A stretch of DNA of 64,000 bases from Alphaproteobacteria bacterium (GCA_027485915.1 JAIXQA010000075.1:120431-184430); one strand, 5' to 3'. Numbered from the stretch's first letter, positions 10,329-20,891 are shown. Numbers and translations are program-made. The notes: generated from the letters alone by a model not told the origin.

Positions 10329-11114
10329 ATGAATGCACGATCTCAGCGGCTTTACCGTATCGGAACTACACTTGCCGATCTGATTTGGCCACCTCGCTCG
10401 CTGCTATCTGACGCGCGCGTTGACCGCCTTGGTACCCTTGAACCAGACTTATGGCGCGCACTGAATTTTCTCTATGGGCCTGGTTGTGCGCGTTGTGGCT
10501 TTCCCATCCCAGAAGCGGCGGGACCAGACATTCTATGCCCAGTCTGTCTGGCACAACCGCCTCTCTACGAGCGCGCACGCGCGGCTCTGGCCTATGATGA
10601 TTTATCTAGGCCCTTGGTGCTCAATCTCAAGCATGGTGGCCGCAAGGATGGTCTAACAGCCTTTGCCGGTTGGATGTTGGAAGCCGCCCCTTTCGTCCGC
10701 GATGCCGATCAAATCCTACCAGTCCCTTTGCACTGGTCGCGCTTATGGGGGCGTGGGTATAATCAGGCTGCTTGGCTAGCCCAAGCCATCGCGCGAAGGG
10801 CGCGGCGACCCTATAATCCGATGCTTTTGCAGCGTAAACGCGCAACGCCCAGCCAGAATGGTCTCTCAGCAAGTGGCCGTAAACGCAATGTCAGCGGTGC
10901 ATTCCAAGTTACCCAATCTGTCCGTGGCCAAGCCTTTTTGCTTGTGGACGATGTGATGACTACCGGGGCGACCCTGCAGGCGTGCGCAGCAGCTTTACTG
11001 CGTGCAGGTGCCCTTCGGGTGGATTGTGTGGCCTTGGCACGGGTGGTTCGACCCACTAAGCTCGATGTCCCGACGGAGCCCATCGGTTCGGCGCAGGAGT
11101 TGTTTGATGTCTGA
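10329..11114 (+). CDS. comF: ComF family phosphoribosyltransferase-like protein
   Basis: CARCGFPIPEA...CPVC zinc-finger-like N-terminus; VLLVDDVMTTGATL-type PRPP loop (FLLVDDVMTTGATLQACAAAL). Start re-called at ATG 10329 within the ORF. Confidence 0.9.
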   Translation: MNARSQRLYRIGTTLADLIWPPRSLLSDARVDRLGTLEPDLWRALNFLYGPGCARCGFPIPEAAGPDILCPVCLAQPPLYERARAALAYDDLSRPLVLNLKHGGRKDGLTAFAGWMLEAAPFVRDADQILPVPLHWSRLWGRGYNQAAWLAQAIARRARRPYNPMLLQRKRATPSQNGLSASGRKRNVSGAFQVTQSVRGQAFLLVDDVMTTGATLQACAAALLRAGALRVDCVALARVVRPTKLDVPTEPIGSAQELFDV

Positions 11115-12006
11115 AGAGTCTTTGGCGACTGCCAAACCGGCTGAAACTTTTTTGCAGCTGATGCGCGGCAACCGGTCCAAGACTTGGCGCACCCTTGCGG
11201 GCGGCGTTGGTATTTTTTTGGTTTGGCAGATCAGTATTGTTATCCTTGCCCTTTTTTTCGAGCCGCTGCGCAACATGCTTTTACTGCGCGGGGAAAGTTT
11301 CAGCGCACGAGAAGAAGCGATGGGCGCTTTTGCTCTTATGGTCGGTGGATTTGGTCCCGCGTTTTTGGCCTTAATGGCTTGGCGAAAATTTGTTGAGCGT
11401 GCGCCGATCAGAACCTTATTCACCGGCCTGCCGTCATTTCGGTGGCCCTTGGCCTTAAGCGCCGCCATCACGGTGGTGCTTCTAAGTTATGCGACCTCTG
11501 CAGCCTTTGATCAAGAAAGCATGGGGCCCTTCGAAGCCCGGCTCGCGCAGTTTTCAACACAGGATTGGATGCTACTAGCTGGCGTGTATCTGGCAGGCAC
11601 GCTGGTGCAATCGACTTTTGAAGAAGTCTATATTCGCGGTTGGCTTCTGCAGCATGTACAGCGCTTTATTGCCCATGGTTTGCTCGCGGTACTTGTTACG
11701 GCTGTGATCTTTTCGATCCTTCACATCGGGCATCCGGGTTGGGCAACTTATGTTGTGACCTTTGTCATGGGCATTTTATATGGCTACTCCGCTTGGCGGC
11801 TGAATGGACTGGAAGCTGCCATTGGTGGGCATATTGCGAATAATTTTATGAGTGCCTTGCTGTTGGGCACGATGGTGGGTGGCAATCCCGCCGAAATGGA
11901 CCTGATGCAAGGCCTTGCCTATGCCCTTTACCTGCTTGGCTTCCTAGGTTTTGTGGAAGCTTGGGCGCGTTTTGGACCGTCGCTTGCGCGCCAAGGCGCT
12001 GGTTGA
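11107..12006 (+). CDS. CPBP family intramembrane glutamic endopeptidase
   Basis: FEEVYIRGWLLQ, FSILHIGHPG and GHIANNF motifs in a multi-TM protein. Confidence 0.88.
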   Translation: MSEESLATAKPAETFLQLMRGNRSKTWRTLAGGVGIFLVWQISIVILALFFEPLRNMLLLRGESFSAREEAMGAFALMVGGFGPAFLALMAWRKFVERAPIRTLFTGLPSFRWPLALSAAITVVLLSYATSAAFDQESMGPFEARLAQFSTQDWMLLAGVYLAGTLVQSTFEEVYIRGWLLQHVQRFIAHGLLAVLVTAVIFSILHIGHPGWATYVVTFVMGILYGYSAWRLNGLEAAIGGHIANNFMSALLLGTMVGGNPAEMDLMQGLAYALYLLGFLGFVEAWARFGPSLARQGAG

Positions 12007-13139
12007 GGTTTTCCCTTTGAAGCAGCTCCAGCTTCAGCAGACTTCTTGAAGCCAGCTTTGGGCTTGCCCGACCAGTCTGCTTTGCCTTTAGCCGGTGGTT
12101 CGCCCGCGCCAGCATGGGCAGCGCGGCTTTTAGCCTTACCAGCTTCCCGGCGCATGTTTTCTTCTTCCAGTAAGCTGATGCGTGTTTTGGCAGACTTTGG
12201 AGGTGGCTTTGGTCCACGCCGCCCTGTTTTGGCAGGGGCGGGGGCTTCCACAACTGGCCGTGCTGGGCGGGTAGGCCGGCTTGAAAAGCGCGGCGGCAAG
12301 TCTGGCATCAAGGCACCCAGCATCTCCTTCAAGGCTGATGGGGCCACTTCTTCCACACTGCCGGGCGGCATTTTGCCCAACTGGAATGGGCCATAAGAGA
12401 CCCGGATCAATCGGTTTACCTTGAGCCCAATGGCTTCCAGCACCCGACGGACCTCGCGGTTTTTGCCTTCCCGGATCGAAACCGTAATCCACGCATTTGC
12501 GGTCTCGGCGCGATCAAGGATCGCTTCCATTGGGCCATAACTGATCCCGTCAACCGTGATGCCATCGGCGAGTTTTGCCAGTTCTTCTTGGCTAACCCGA
12601 CCAAAGGCACGCACCCGATAACGTCTCAACCAACCTGTCGAAGGTAGTTCCAGCGACCGCGCCAGCCCGCCGTCATTGGTCAGTAACAACAGGCCTTCAG
12701 AGCTCAAATCCAAGCGGCCCACCGAGATCACTCGCGGCAAATCTTCTGGCAAATGGTCGAAGACCGTTTCCCGCCCCTGCGGGTCCTTGTGGGTGGTGAC
12801 TAAGCCGTCTGGCTTATGATAGCGCCAAAGACGTGTCGGCTCAGGACTGTCGACGGGCCGGCCATCGACGGCGATCCGATCTTGAGCTGTGACGTTAAAG
12901 GCGGGGCTTTCGAGCACCACGCCATTGACGGTGATGCGGCCTTCCTCAATCCAACGCTCCGCTTCCCGACGTGAACATAGCCCAGCGCGCGCCAAGGCTT
13001 TTGCGATCCGTTCACCTGGGCGCTCAGGCGCGGGATCTGAAACAGCAAGAGCAGCACTTACGGCTGCTTTATGCTGCCACGGATTAGCATCTTGCGCGCC
13101 TTTTTTGCGCGGAGGATCGTCGCTTGGGTCAAATGTCAT
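11928..13139 (-). CDS. rluB: 23S rRNA pseudouridine synthase RluB-like, with a long basic C-terminal tail
   Basis: GERIAKALARAGLCSRREAERWI (S4 domain); VGRLDLSSEGLLLLTNDG; EGKNREVRRVLEAIGL. Confidence 0.9.
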   Translation of the reverse strand: MTFDPSDDPPRKKGAQDANPWQHKAAVSAALAVSDPAPERPGERIAKALARAGLCSRREAERWIEEGRITVNGVVLESPAFNVTAQDRIAVDGRPVDSPEPTRLWRYHKPDGLVTTHKDPQGRETVFDHLPEDLPRVISVGRLDLSSEGLLLLTNDGGLARSLELPSTGWLRRYRVRAFGRVSQEELAKLADGITVDGISYGPMEAILDRAETANAWITVSIREGKNREVRRVLEAIGLKVNRLIRVSYGPFQLGKMPPGSVEEVAPSALKEMLGALMPDLPPRFSSRPTRPARPVVEAPAPAKTGRRGPKPPPKSAKTRISLLEEENMRREAGKAKSRAAHAGAGEPPAKGKADWSGKPKAGFKKSAEAGAASKGKPQPAPWRASDGPKRAQASTKPRKPSR

Positions 13140-13335
13140 CGGTCATGCGCCTCGCAGCCCTCACGGGCAGCCTTATGTTCGGCGCACTGATTGCAGGAAT
13201 TGCGTCTAAAGTCGAGTGAGACGCGCAATGCTTGCTCAAATGCGTGTGAAAGCCTGCACCTGACAGGCTTCTTATCGAAATGACAAGACTAATCAGCTAG
13301 GCTCCAAAGAACAAATTTCAAAAGCTAGGCCTCAC

Positions 13336-14427
13336 ATGCTCTATCCCGCAGATATACGCCCACTAACCGGTTTGCGCTTTGTGGCTGCATTCTGGCTACT
13401 GATTTATTTCTTCTGGGAGCGGTTTGATCTTGGGCCACGCGACTCGATCGGGATTGTCCATGCGGGCAATTATGGTGTCGACCTCTTCTTCATCCTGTCA
13501 GGATTTGTGTTGGCCCATGTCTATGGCCCTCAGGTGGAGGCCAAGACCTTTTCATGGCGCAGCTTTGTGTGGGCACGGCTGGCGCGCATTTACCCCCTGC
13601 ATCTGATTTGTTTGGCTGCGATGATCGCCATTTGGGCGGCCGGCTCTCTGATGGGGGCGACTTTCAAAGCCTCTGCCTTTGTGGTGGAGCAAATCCCCTA
13701 TCACCTGGCATTGGTGCATGCTTGGGGTCTGGTTGCGTCAGATGGCTGGAACTTCCCGTCGTGGTCGATCTCAGCAGAATGGTTCGCCTACCTGACTTTC
13801 CCGATCAGCTTTGGCATCGCAGCCGTGTTTGCCAAACGGCCTTTGATCGGTGTTGGCCTAATGGCCCTCATATTTGCAGCCTTTGTAGCCTTGATGCGTC
13901 AGTACAGTATAGAGCTGATGAATATGACTTGGCAGGGCGGCATCGTCCGCATCGTGCCGTCATTTGGTATGGGTATCGCTTTGTGGATTTTAGGCCGCCA
14001 TTTGACCTTACCCAAGGGCGTGGCTGGCTTGGGCGTGGCGATCAGCGCGATTTGGATTGTCATGGCTGCTGCTTGGGGCTGGCCTTCCTATTGGATCTGG
14101 CCGGGCCTTGCAGGGCTTGTCTTCTTTCTGGCCGAAACCTCGAAGACCAACCAAACGCCGCTTTTGGCATCGAAGACTTGGGTCTATCTGGGCGAAATTT
14201 CCTTTGCCGCCTATATGGTCCATTTGCCCGTCGATATTGCCATGTATCAGATTGTGGAGCGCGTCATAGGCGAGCCAAAGGGCACGATCGCGCTCGTCAT
14301 CGGGATAGTAGGTGTGCTTGCTAGCATCGTAGCTGCAGCAATCGCGCATGCATTGGTTGAAAAGCCAGCTCGGAATTGGTTGCGCGCAAATATCCCAAGC
14401 TTTATGTCTGGCAAGCCTAAAGCCTAA
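13336..14427 (+). CDS. Acyltransferase family 3 (OafA/YrhL-like) membrane protein
   Basis: IRPLTGLRFVAAFWLLIYFFWERF, GVDLFFILSGFVLAHVY, WARLARIYPLH. Confidence 0.9.
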   Translation: MLYPADIRPLTGLRFVAAFWLLIYFFWERFDLGPRDSIGIVHAGNYGVDLFFILSGFVLAHVYGPQVEAKTFSWRSFVWARLARIYPLHLICLAAMIAIWAAGSLMGATFKASAFVVEQIPYHLALVHAWGLVASDGWNFPSWSISAEWFAYLTFPISFGIAAVFAKRPLIGVGLMALIFAAFVALMRQYSIELMNMTWQGGIVRIVPSFGMGIALWILGRHLTLPKGVAGLGVAISAIWIVMAAAWGWPSYWIWPGLAGLVFFLAETSKTNQTPLLASKTWVYLGEISFAAYMVHLPVDIAMYQIVERVIGEPKGTIALVIGIVGVLASIVAAAIAHALVEKPARNWLRANIPSFMSGKPKA

Positions 14428-15587
14428 GGTGCATCGGGTCTCTCAATAGCGGCAAAGGGCTGATAGGTCGCAGTTCTAATGCGGCCTTGCGAAAGCTTGA
14501 CCAGCCAAGCACCCAGCTGGCCTTTCTCATCGCGCACAAAGATCACCCCATCATCAGCGTCAAAGATGCTGCGTTCATAGACCGCATTTGTGGGTCCGGG
14601 CCCAACCTTCGCGCCTTGTGTTTGCAACTCAAGCCACGCGAGCCGATCGGTGTCGTGGCGTGCCTTAACCCAAGCTTCAAGCTTGGCGCGCTGGGCGGCT
14701 GCATCAGTCTCAAGCGCCCGACGTCGTGGCCCACCAGCCAAAGAGCGCAGCGCGCCTCGGATCAGGCTGATCTCATTCATGGTGAAGCGGCCACGCACAA
14801 AGGCATTGCGCATGGTTTCTACCATCGTGCCTTTGCGGTCTTCCGGCCAGAAGAAGCGCGTCTCATCTAGGTCTGCGACCCAATGCTCAAAGAAGCTTTC
14901 AAAAGCCGCTCGCGGGGCCGGTACTTTCTCCTCAATCATCCAGCCGGGCGGGGGGCCCTTTGCCTCTGACCAACTGGCCCATTCATAACAGAAACAGGCC
15001 ACCGATTGGGCAAGGTTCAGACTGGGGAAACGGCCATCGACTGGAAACGTCACAAGGAGGTCTGCGCCAATAATCAAATCATTGTCGAGGCCAGAGCGTT
15101 CGGACCCAAATAGGATGACTGGTTTTTCGCCCGCCGCCATAGCTTCACGCATGCGGGCAACCGCTTCACGTGGGCCAATTAGCGGCTTGTCGAGCTGGCG
15201 AGGCGTGCCCGTTGTCGCAATCACAAAAGTCTTTTCCGCCAAAGCCTCTTCGGCGGTCTCAACGATCTGCGCGCTCTCCAAGGGCCACTCAGCCCCGCTG
15301 GCCAATGCCCAGGCCTTTGGATTGGGCCAGACGTCGCGTGGCTTGACGAGAATCAGCTCTGAGAAGCCAAAATTGGCCATGGCGCGCGCGGTTGCACCAA
15401 TGTTTTCGCCCATCTGCGGATGGACAAGGCAAATGGCGGGGGCTTCGCCCCAGCCGGGCAAGGCCGCTTGCTCGGCCTTTGACAGCGGCCCGTTCGGACC
15501 CACGCCTACGGGGCGAGAGCCATCAAAAGCGGGCTTTGGCGGGGCCCAAGCGGTTGGCGCGGGGGCTGGTTCTGCATCTTTACCCAT
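14424..15587 (-). CDS. trmJ: TrmJ-like SpoU/TrmH family RNA methyltransferase with C-terminal extension
   Basis: CLVHPQMGENIGATARAMANFGF, FGSERSGLDNDLI, FPSLNLAQSVACFCYE. Confidence 0.85.
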   Translation of the reverse strand: MGKDAEPAPAPTAWAPPKPAFDGSRPVGVGPNGPLSKAEQAALPGWGEAPAICLVHPQMGENIGATARAMANFGFSELILVKPRDVWPNPKAWALASGAEWPLESAQIVETAEEALAEKTFVIATTGTPRQLDKPLIGPREAVARMREAMAAGEKPVILFGSERSGLDNDLIIGADLLVTFPVDGRFPSLNLAQSVACFCYEWASWSEAKGPPPGWMIEEKVPAPRAAFESFFEHWVADLDETRFFWPEDRKGTMVETMRNAFVRGRFTMNEISLIRGALRSLAGGPRRRALETDAAAQRAKLEAWVKARHDTDRLAWLELQTQGAKVGPGPTNAVYERSIFDADDGVIFVRDEKGQLGAWLVKLSQGRIRTATYQPFAAIERPDAP

Positions 15588-15712
15588 CTTGTCGCTGTCA
15601 CTCTTGTTGAAGACGTCTTTTCCGTGTCGCTGGAGGTGCTATAGCCCACCCAACCGATTTGCGGACATATCACTTACAGGCCGCGACGTTCGTGGACCAA
15701 TAGGGGAAAAAC

Positions 15713-16927
15713 ATGGCGAAGATTAAAGTTGCTAATCCAGTTGTCGATCTTGATGGCGACGAAATGACCCGCATCATCTGGCAGATGATCAAAGACTTCT
15801 TGATCACGCCATATCTGGACCTCGAGATTGAATATTATGACTTGTCGATCGAGAACCGCGATGCGACCGATGACCAAGTCACGATCGATGCCGCTAAAGC
15901 CATCCAAAAGCACGGCGTTGGCATCAAATGCGCCACCATCACCCCAGACGAAGCACGCGTGGAAGAATTCAAGCTGAAGAAGATGTGGAAGTCGCCCAAT
16001 GGCACGATCCGCAACATTTTGGGCGGCGTGGTGTTCCGCGAGCCGATCATTTGCTCCAACGTGCCACGTCTGGTTCCAGGCTGGACCAAGCCCATCATCA
16101 TTGGCCGTCACGCATTTGCCGACCAATATAAGGCGACCGACTTTAAGGTCCCAGGCCCTGGCAAGCTCTCGATCAAATTTGTTGGCGAAGATGGTCAAGT
16201 GATTGAACATGACGTGTATGACTACCCAGGTTCGGGTGTCGCTATGGCCATGTATAACCTCGATGATTCGATCCGCGACTTTGCCCACGCGAGCTTCGCC
16301 TTTGGCTTGGCCCGCAAATATCCCGTCTATCTGTCGACCAAGAACACGATCCTCAAGGCCTATGACGGCCGCTTCAAGGACATTTTCCAAGAAGTGTTTG
16401 ACGCGCATTATGCAGCTCAGTTCAAGGAATTGGGTCTGGTTTATGAGCATCGCTTGATCGACGACATGGTGGCTTCAGCCATGAAGTGGTCGGGCGGCTT
16501 TGTTTGGGCTTGTAAGAATTACGATGGTGACGTCCAGTCCGATACGGTTGCACAAGGCTTTGGTTCGCTCGGCCTCATGACGTCAGTTCTGATGACCCCA
16601 GATGGTAAAGTGCTGGAATCCGAAGCCGCCCACGGCACCGTGACCCGTCACTATCGCCAGCATCAGCGTGGCGAACAAACCTCGACCAATTCGATCGCGT
16701 CGATCTTTGCCTGGACCCGTGGCCTCGCCCACCGCGCCAAGCTCGATGACAATGCCGAACTCATGAAGTTCGCCACCAAGATGGAAGAAGTCGTCATCGC
16801 CACAGTTGAAGCAGGCCACATGACCAAGGACTTGGCCTTGTTGGTTGGCGATGAGCAATCCTGGCTCTCCACCGAAGGCTTCTTGAAGAAGGTTGCTGCA
16901 AACCTCGAAGCGGCGATGGCTGAGTAA
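15713..16927 (+). CDS. icd: NADP-dependent isocitrate dehydrogenase
   Basis: [61 protein letters not shown]. Confidence 0.97.
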   Translation: MAKIKVANPVVDLDGDEMTRIIWQMIKDFLITPYLDLEIEYYDLSIENRDATDDQVTIDAAKAIQKHGVGIKCATITPDEARVEEFKLKKMWKSPNGTIRNILGGVVFREPIICSNVPRLVPGWTKPIIIGRHAFADQYKATDFKVPGPGKLSIKFVGEDGQVIEHDVYDYPGSGVAMAMYNLDDSIRDFAHASFAFGLARKYPVYLSTKNTILKAYDGRFKDIFQEVFDAHYAAQFKELGLVYEHRLIDDMVASAMKWSGGFVWACKNYDGDVQSDTVAQGFGSLGLMTSVLMTPDGKVLESEAAHGTVTRHYRQHQRGEQTSTNSIASIFAWTRGLAHRAKLDDNAELMKFATKMEEVVIATVEAGHMTKDLALLVGDEQSWLSTEGFLKKVAANLEAAMAE

Positions 16928-16994
16928 GAGTCTTTTGGCTCTGCCGGCAGGCCCTTGGTCTGCCGGTGGGGGTTAGATTTTTACATCCCAATCA

Positions 16995-17030
16995 AAAAAG
17001 GCGGCTCCGTGTGGGCCGCCTTTGACTTTT
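16995..17030. terminator. Bidirectional rho-independent terminator between icd and the convergent DUF4345-like gene
   Basis: AAAGGCGGC-TCCGTGTGG-GCCGCCTTT stem-loop, flanked by an A-tract upstream and TTTT downstream. Confidence 0.8.
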
Positions 17031-17084
17031 GGGTAACTTTCGAATTTTTGCAACCTGAAAATGGTTTTCAACGCGCGCTTAAGA

Positions 17085-17438
17085 TTAGGGCCCGACCGAC
17101 AGCCCCACCAACAGCAATGCGGCAATAAGGCATTCAAAGCCAACGGCGATCCAGTTCTTGGCTTCATTGCCTTGATCCATGAAAATCGAAATGACTCTGC
17201 CAATGGCTGCGCCCAGCCAACATAGCCCCACGGTCAGGAATGCCATGTCGTCTTGCGTGACCAAGGGCACCAATCCCAGAAAAATGAAGGTCACGCCAAG
17301 GGTTCCCCGAAACTCTGCCCGTCCGGCTGGGGTGAGGGGAGAAAGACCTGTCAAAGCGGCGGCTTTTTTGGGAAAGAATAATCCCAGACAGCCCATCAAG
17401 ATCGTGATGATCGCACCCAAGCTCGTGAGTAAATCCAC
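17085..17438 (-). CDS. Small multi-TM membrane protein (DUF4345-like), GTG start
   Basis: VDLLTSLGAIITILMGCLGLFFPKKAAALTGLSPLTPAGRAEFRGTLGVTFIFLGLVPL. A GGAGGCGACA Shine-Dalgarno precedes the GTG at 17438. Confidence 0.65.
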   Translation of the reverse strand: MDLLTSLGAIITILMGCLGLFFPKKAAALTGLSPLTPAGRAEFRGTLGVTFIFLGLVPLVTQDDMAFLTVGLCWLGAAIGRVISIFMDQGNEAKNWIAVGFECLIAALLLVGLSVGP

Positions 17439-17496
17439 TGTCGCCTCCTTACTTCTCTTGGGCAGAGAGGCTAATCGTACAATAACCAAAATAACA

Positions 17497-17518
17497 GTAC
17501 GCACCTTTTGGTGCCTAC
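17497..17518. promoter_or_regulatory. Predicted HxlR-type operator (dyad) between divergent genes
   Basis: GTAcGCACCttttGGTGCcTAC: dyad symmetric in arms of 3+5 bp, 21 bp upstream of the HxlR-family start. Confidence 0.6.
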
Positions 17519-17539
17519 ACGAAATTTGCAGGAGACCCC

Positions 17540-17893
17540 ATGGGATTGCCGCCAAATGTGCTGTCGCAACGCTGTGCCTCGCGCCGCTATCTGGCACTGG
17601 TTGCCAGCAAATGGTCGTTGCTGGTGATTAATGCCTTGGACGATGGCCCCGCGCGCAATGGCTTTTTGATGCGCAAGGTTGAGGGCATTTCGCAAAAGAT
17701 GCTGACCCAGACCTTGCGAGACTTGGAGACAACAGGAATCGTCAAACGAGAAGATCACGGCACGGTGCCGCCGCATGTAACCTATGAATTGACGCCGCTT
17801 GGGAAGTCTCTGCGGTTAGAAGTGCACTCGCTGGTAACGTGGGTCGAAAGCCATATGCCCGCTTTGCGTGGGGCAGACCTAAACCAATCCTAG
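17540..17893 (+). CDS. HxlR family winged-helix transcriptional regulator
   Basis: ASKWSLLVINALDDGPARNGFLMRKVEGISQKMLTQTLRDLETTGIVKRE...VTYELTPLGKSL. Confidence 0.92.
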   Translation: MGLPPNVLSQRCASRRYLALVASKWSLLVINALDDGPARNGFLMRKVEGISQKMLTQTLRDLETTGIVKREDHGTVPPHVTYELTPLGKSLRLEVHSLVTWVESHMPALRGADLNQS

Positions 17894-17919
17894 ACAAAGG
17901 CCTTGCGGCTAAGGCTTGC

Positions 17920-18852
17920 TCAATCAAACAGCTTCGAGACGCTTTCTTCATTCGCGATCCGGCGGATGGCTTCGCCGATCAGGGGCGCGACGGAGACGCA
18001 GCGGACTTTGCTGGATTTCGAGAATTTGTCGCCATGGTCGATGGAGTTGGACACCACCAATTCTTTCAAGGCTGACGCATCAACGCGGTCAAACGCCCCG
18101 CCAGACATGACGCCATGCGCCACATAGGCTGAAACCGAGGCAGCGCCCTTATTCATCATGGCGGCAGCTGCATTGCATAGGGTACCTGCCGAATCCACAA
18201 TATCGTCAAACAGGATGCAGGCGCGGCCAGAGACATCGCCGATGATGTTCATGACTTCGCTTTCGCCAGCGCGCTCACGCCGTTTATCAACGATGGCAAG
18301 GTCAGCGCCTAAGCGATTGGCCAAGGCACGGGCGCGAACCACGCCGCCGACGTCTGGCGACACAATCATTAGATCATCGGTCTTATAGTTGCGGCGAATA
18401 TCTTGCTCCATCGTATTGGTGATGAAGAGATTATCAGTTGGAATATCAAAGAAGCCTTGGATTTGGCCGGCGTGTAATTCCATGGTTAACACGCGGTCTG
18501 CGCCTGCTGTGGTGACGAGATTGGCGACCAACTTTGCAGAAATCGGTGTGCGGCCGCCGGTTTTCCGGTCCTGCCGGGCATAGCCGAAATAGGGCAAAAC
18601 GGCAGTGATGCGGCGCGCTGAGGCACGGCGCAAAGCGTCCATACAGATCAGCAATTCCATCAAATGGTCATTGGCTGGCGCGCTGGTGGACTGAATGATG
18701 AAGACGTCTTCGCCGCGCACATTTTCATCAATGGTCGCGAAAATCTCATTATCGGCAAAGCGGCGCACTTGGGCGCGCGTGAGTGGCACATCGAGATAAT
18801 CGGCAATGGAGGATGCCAAGGGTTGATTGGCGTTGCCAGCAAGCAATTTCAT
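17920..18852 (-). CDS. prs: Ribose-phosphate pyrophosphokinase
   Basis: [67 protein letters not shown]. Confidence 0.97.
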   Translation of the reverse strand: MKLLAGNANQPLASSIADYLDVPLTRAQVRRFADNEIFATIDENVRGEDVFIIQSTSAPANDHLMELLICMDALRRASARRITAVLPYFGYARQDRKTGGRTPISAKLVANLVTTAGADRVLTMELHAGQIQGFFDIPTDNLFITNTMEQDIRRNYKTDDLMIVSPDVGGVVRARALANRLGADLAIVDKRRERAGESEVMNIIGDVSGRACILFDDIVDSAGTLCNAAAAMMNKGAASVSAYVAHGVMSGGAFDRVDASALKELVVSNSIDHGDKFSKSSKVRCVSVAPLIGEAIRRIANEESVSKLFD

Positions 18853-18954
18853 GATGATCGATCCCCGTCCAAACGCCAATCCGCCTCAAATGGTACGCGA
18901 TTGCCTGAGCGGTCGATTAAGCAGAGAGCGGCCCGCGCGCAACCCTTTATGGTG

Positions 18955-19782
18955 CTATCGAACGATACGAATGGCAGACAAATTTCGTCCGTAGTCGGCC
19001 TCACCCGCCAGATTGCGGCGGCGATTTGAAAAGAAGCGGGATTCTTCGGCACACGTGTCCTGCGGCAGCACATCAACCGCGCCCAAGCCTGCGGCCCGTA
19101 AGCGTGCTGCGCAATAACGCTTCAAGTCAAAGAGAGAGCGATCGTCTTTGCCGGGGATGAAGAATCGCTCGTTTGCGCCATCAGCCTGAACAAAGGTTGC
19201 CACAAACTCTGGGCCAACTTCATAACTGGCTTGCGCGATGCAGGGACCTACTGCAGCAACGATGCGGGAAGGGGAGCCACCAAGCTTCACCATTTTGGCA
19301 ATCGTCGCTTCTAGGATGCCGCCAATCGCGCCCTTCCAACCTGCATGGGCCGCCGCCACAATTCGCGCTGCAGGGTCTGCAAACAGAATGGGCGCACAAT
19401 CAGCTGTTAGGACCGAAGGGGCAATTGAGGGACAGCGGGTCACCAAGGCGTCCACTTGTGGGCGCTCTCCTTGGAAGGGGCCATCCACCATCAATGCGTC
19501 CGCCCCATGGACTTGGTAGGCCGACAAAAGGCGGTCGGGTGAAACCCCAATGTGGCTGGCGATGCGGCGACGGTTTTCCGCGACATTAGCCGGATCATCG
19601 TTGGAGCCAGGGCCAGAATTCAGGCTCTCATAAATTCCGGAAGAAACCCCACCCACGCGACCATAAAAGCCATGTTCGAACCCTGCCAACTGCGATAGCA
19701 TGGCGGAACGGACAGGTGCGAGCGCAAAGATCGCGTCTTCGGATGCGGATTTAGGGCTAAGTGTTGCGGCGACGTCTGACAT
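18955..19782 (-). CDS. pgeF: Laccase-domain protein / peptidoglycan editing factor PgeF (YfiH family)
   Basis: VLTADCAPILFADPAARIVAAAHAGWKGAIGGILEATI; GPCIAQASYEVG; CAEESRFFSNRR. Confidence 0.92.
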   Translation of the reverse strand: MSDVAATLSPKSASEDAIFALAPVRSAMLSQLAGFEHGFYGRVGGVSSGIYESLNSGPGSNDDPANVAENRRRIASHIGVSPDRLLSAYQVHGADALMVDGPFQGERPQVDALVTRCPSIAPSVLTADCAPILFADPAARIVAAAHAGWKGAIGGILEATIAKMVKLGGSPSRIVAAVGPCIAQASYEVGPEFVATFVQADGANERFFIPGKDDRSLFDLKRYCAARLRAAGLGAVDVLPQDTCAEESRFFSNRRRNLAGEADYGRNLSAIRIVR

Positions 19783-19788
19783 GGTCGG

Positions 19789-20886
19789 TTAAAGTCCAAT
19801 GGGTGGACCATGGGCGGGGTTGAGGGGAGACTCAAAAGCCACCACATGGAACAGCCCGCCCATATGCGCCTCTCCGATCAGTCTTTCCACACTCTGAGTC
19901 AGGTCAGATTCGCAGTGCGGGTTTGCGCGAATGAGGGCATCGCGACGCGCCTCAATGCCCAGACTTTGCAGGAATTCGCGCTGTGACACCGGTCCAGAGG
20001 TTTTAAGGCCACAGGCTATCGCCAAGGAAATCAACGCAGCAAAGTCAACATGGGCCGTAAGGTCGGCTTCGCCAACATGGTCAAGCGGATGGGTTTTTTG
20101 GTGACGGAATAAGGCTTGGAAGCTATCGCCCGCTTGACCAGTCGGATCGCCATAATCGATGATGAGCGCTCTGCCAGAGGCGAAACGCAGGCGCTGGGCT
20201 ATGGTTTCGACCAATGCTCCCAGTCCAGGGGCCTGCTCACGGACCGCGCCTAAGCCATCTTCAGCACCGGCGCATGCCGGCGCCTCTGGCAAAACTGGCC
20301 CGAGGCCAAAGGTTAGCCGACCGGTTTGATCGACACCCACAAGCTTCTCATGCCAACCTTGTTCGCCCCGCACGAATTGGCGCACCGGTAGGCAGTCTAG
20401 AAACTCATTCGCGATGAGAAAACTATGACCCTGCGGTACGTCGTCGAGGCTCAGGTGCCAAGATGCGGCGGTGGAACCGAGGGCGGTCCGCTGGGCGTCT
20501 CGCAGCGCGGGGTTTGTTTCAACCATATGCAAGTTAAGTGCAGCTATAAATCCCGGCACCTTTTGGCACACGCGCAACATGTCGGCCATCAGGGTGCCCC
20601 GTCCGGGTCCGAGCTCGATTAAATGAAAGGGGGAGGGGCAGCCAAGATCAATCCAGCTTTGCGCGATCCATAATCCAACCAGCTCGCCAAAAATCTGACT
20701 GATTTCGGGGGCGGTAGTAAAGTCCCCGCGGGCACCCAAGGGCAGGCGTGTTGTATAATAGCCAGCTTGGGGATCATAGAGGGCATGGGCCATAAAGGCA
20801 TCGATGCTAATTGGGCCGAAGTTTTCAATCATGGCCGCCAAACGGGTTTCGAGCCCGGTCGCCGGCGCGCGCTCTGGCGGGCTCAC
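19789..20886 (-). CDS. Class I SAM methyltransferase, MidA/NDUFAF7-like (COG1565 type)
   Basis: ISIDAFMAHALYDPQAGYYTTR; LGARGDFTTAPEISQIFGELVGLW; LIELGPGRGTLMADMLR; NEFLDCLPVRQFV. Confidence 0.9.
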   Translation of the reverse strand: MSPPERAPATGLETRLAAMIENFGPISIDAFMAHALYDPQAGYYTTRLPLGARGDFTTAPEISQIFGELVGLWIAQSWIDLGCPSPFHLIELGPGRGTLMADMLRVCQKVPGFIAALNLHMVETNPALRDAQRTALGSTAASWHLSLDDVPQGHSFLIANEFLDCLPVRQFVRGEQGWHEKLVGVDQTGRLTFGLGPVLPEAPACAGAEDGLGAVREQAPGLGALVETIAQRLRFASGRALIIDYGDPTGQAGDSFQALFRHQKTHPLDHVGEADLTAHVDFAALISLAIACGLKTSGPVSQREFLQSLGIEARRDALIRANPHCESDLTQSVERLIGEAHMGGLFHVVAFESPLNPAHGPPIGL

Positions 20887-20891
20887 AAGCT

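Noticed and set aside
13133-13219. Small ORF MSSVMRLAALTGSLMFGALIAGIASKVE upstream of the acyltransferase
   Set aside because: No well-placed Shine-Dalgarno, overlaps the rluB start on the other strand, no supporting evidence of coding
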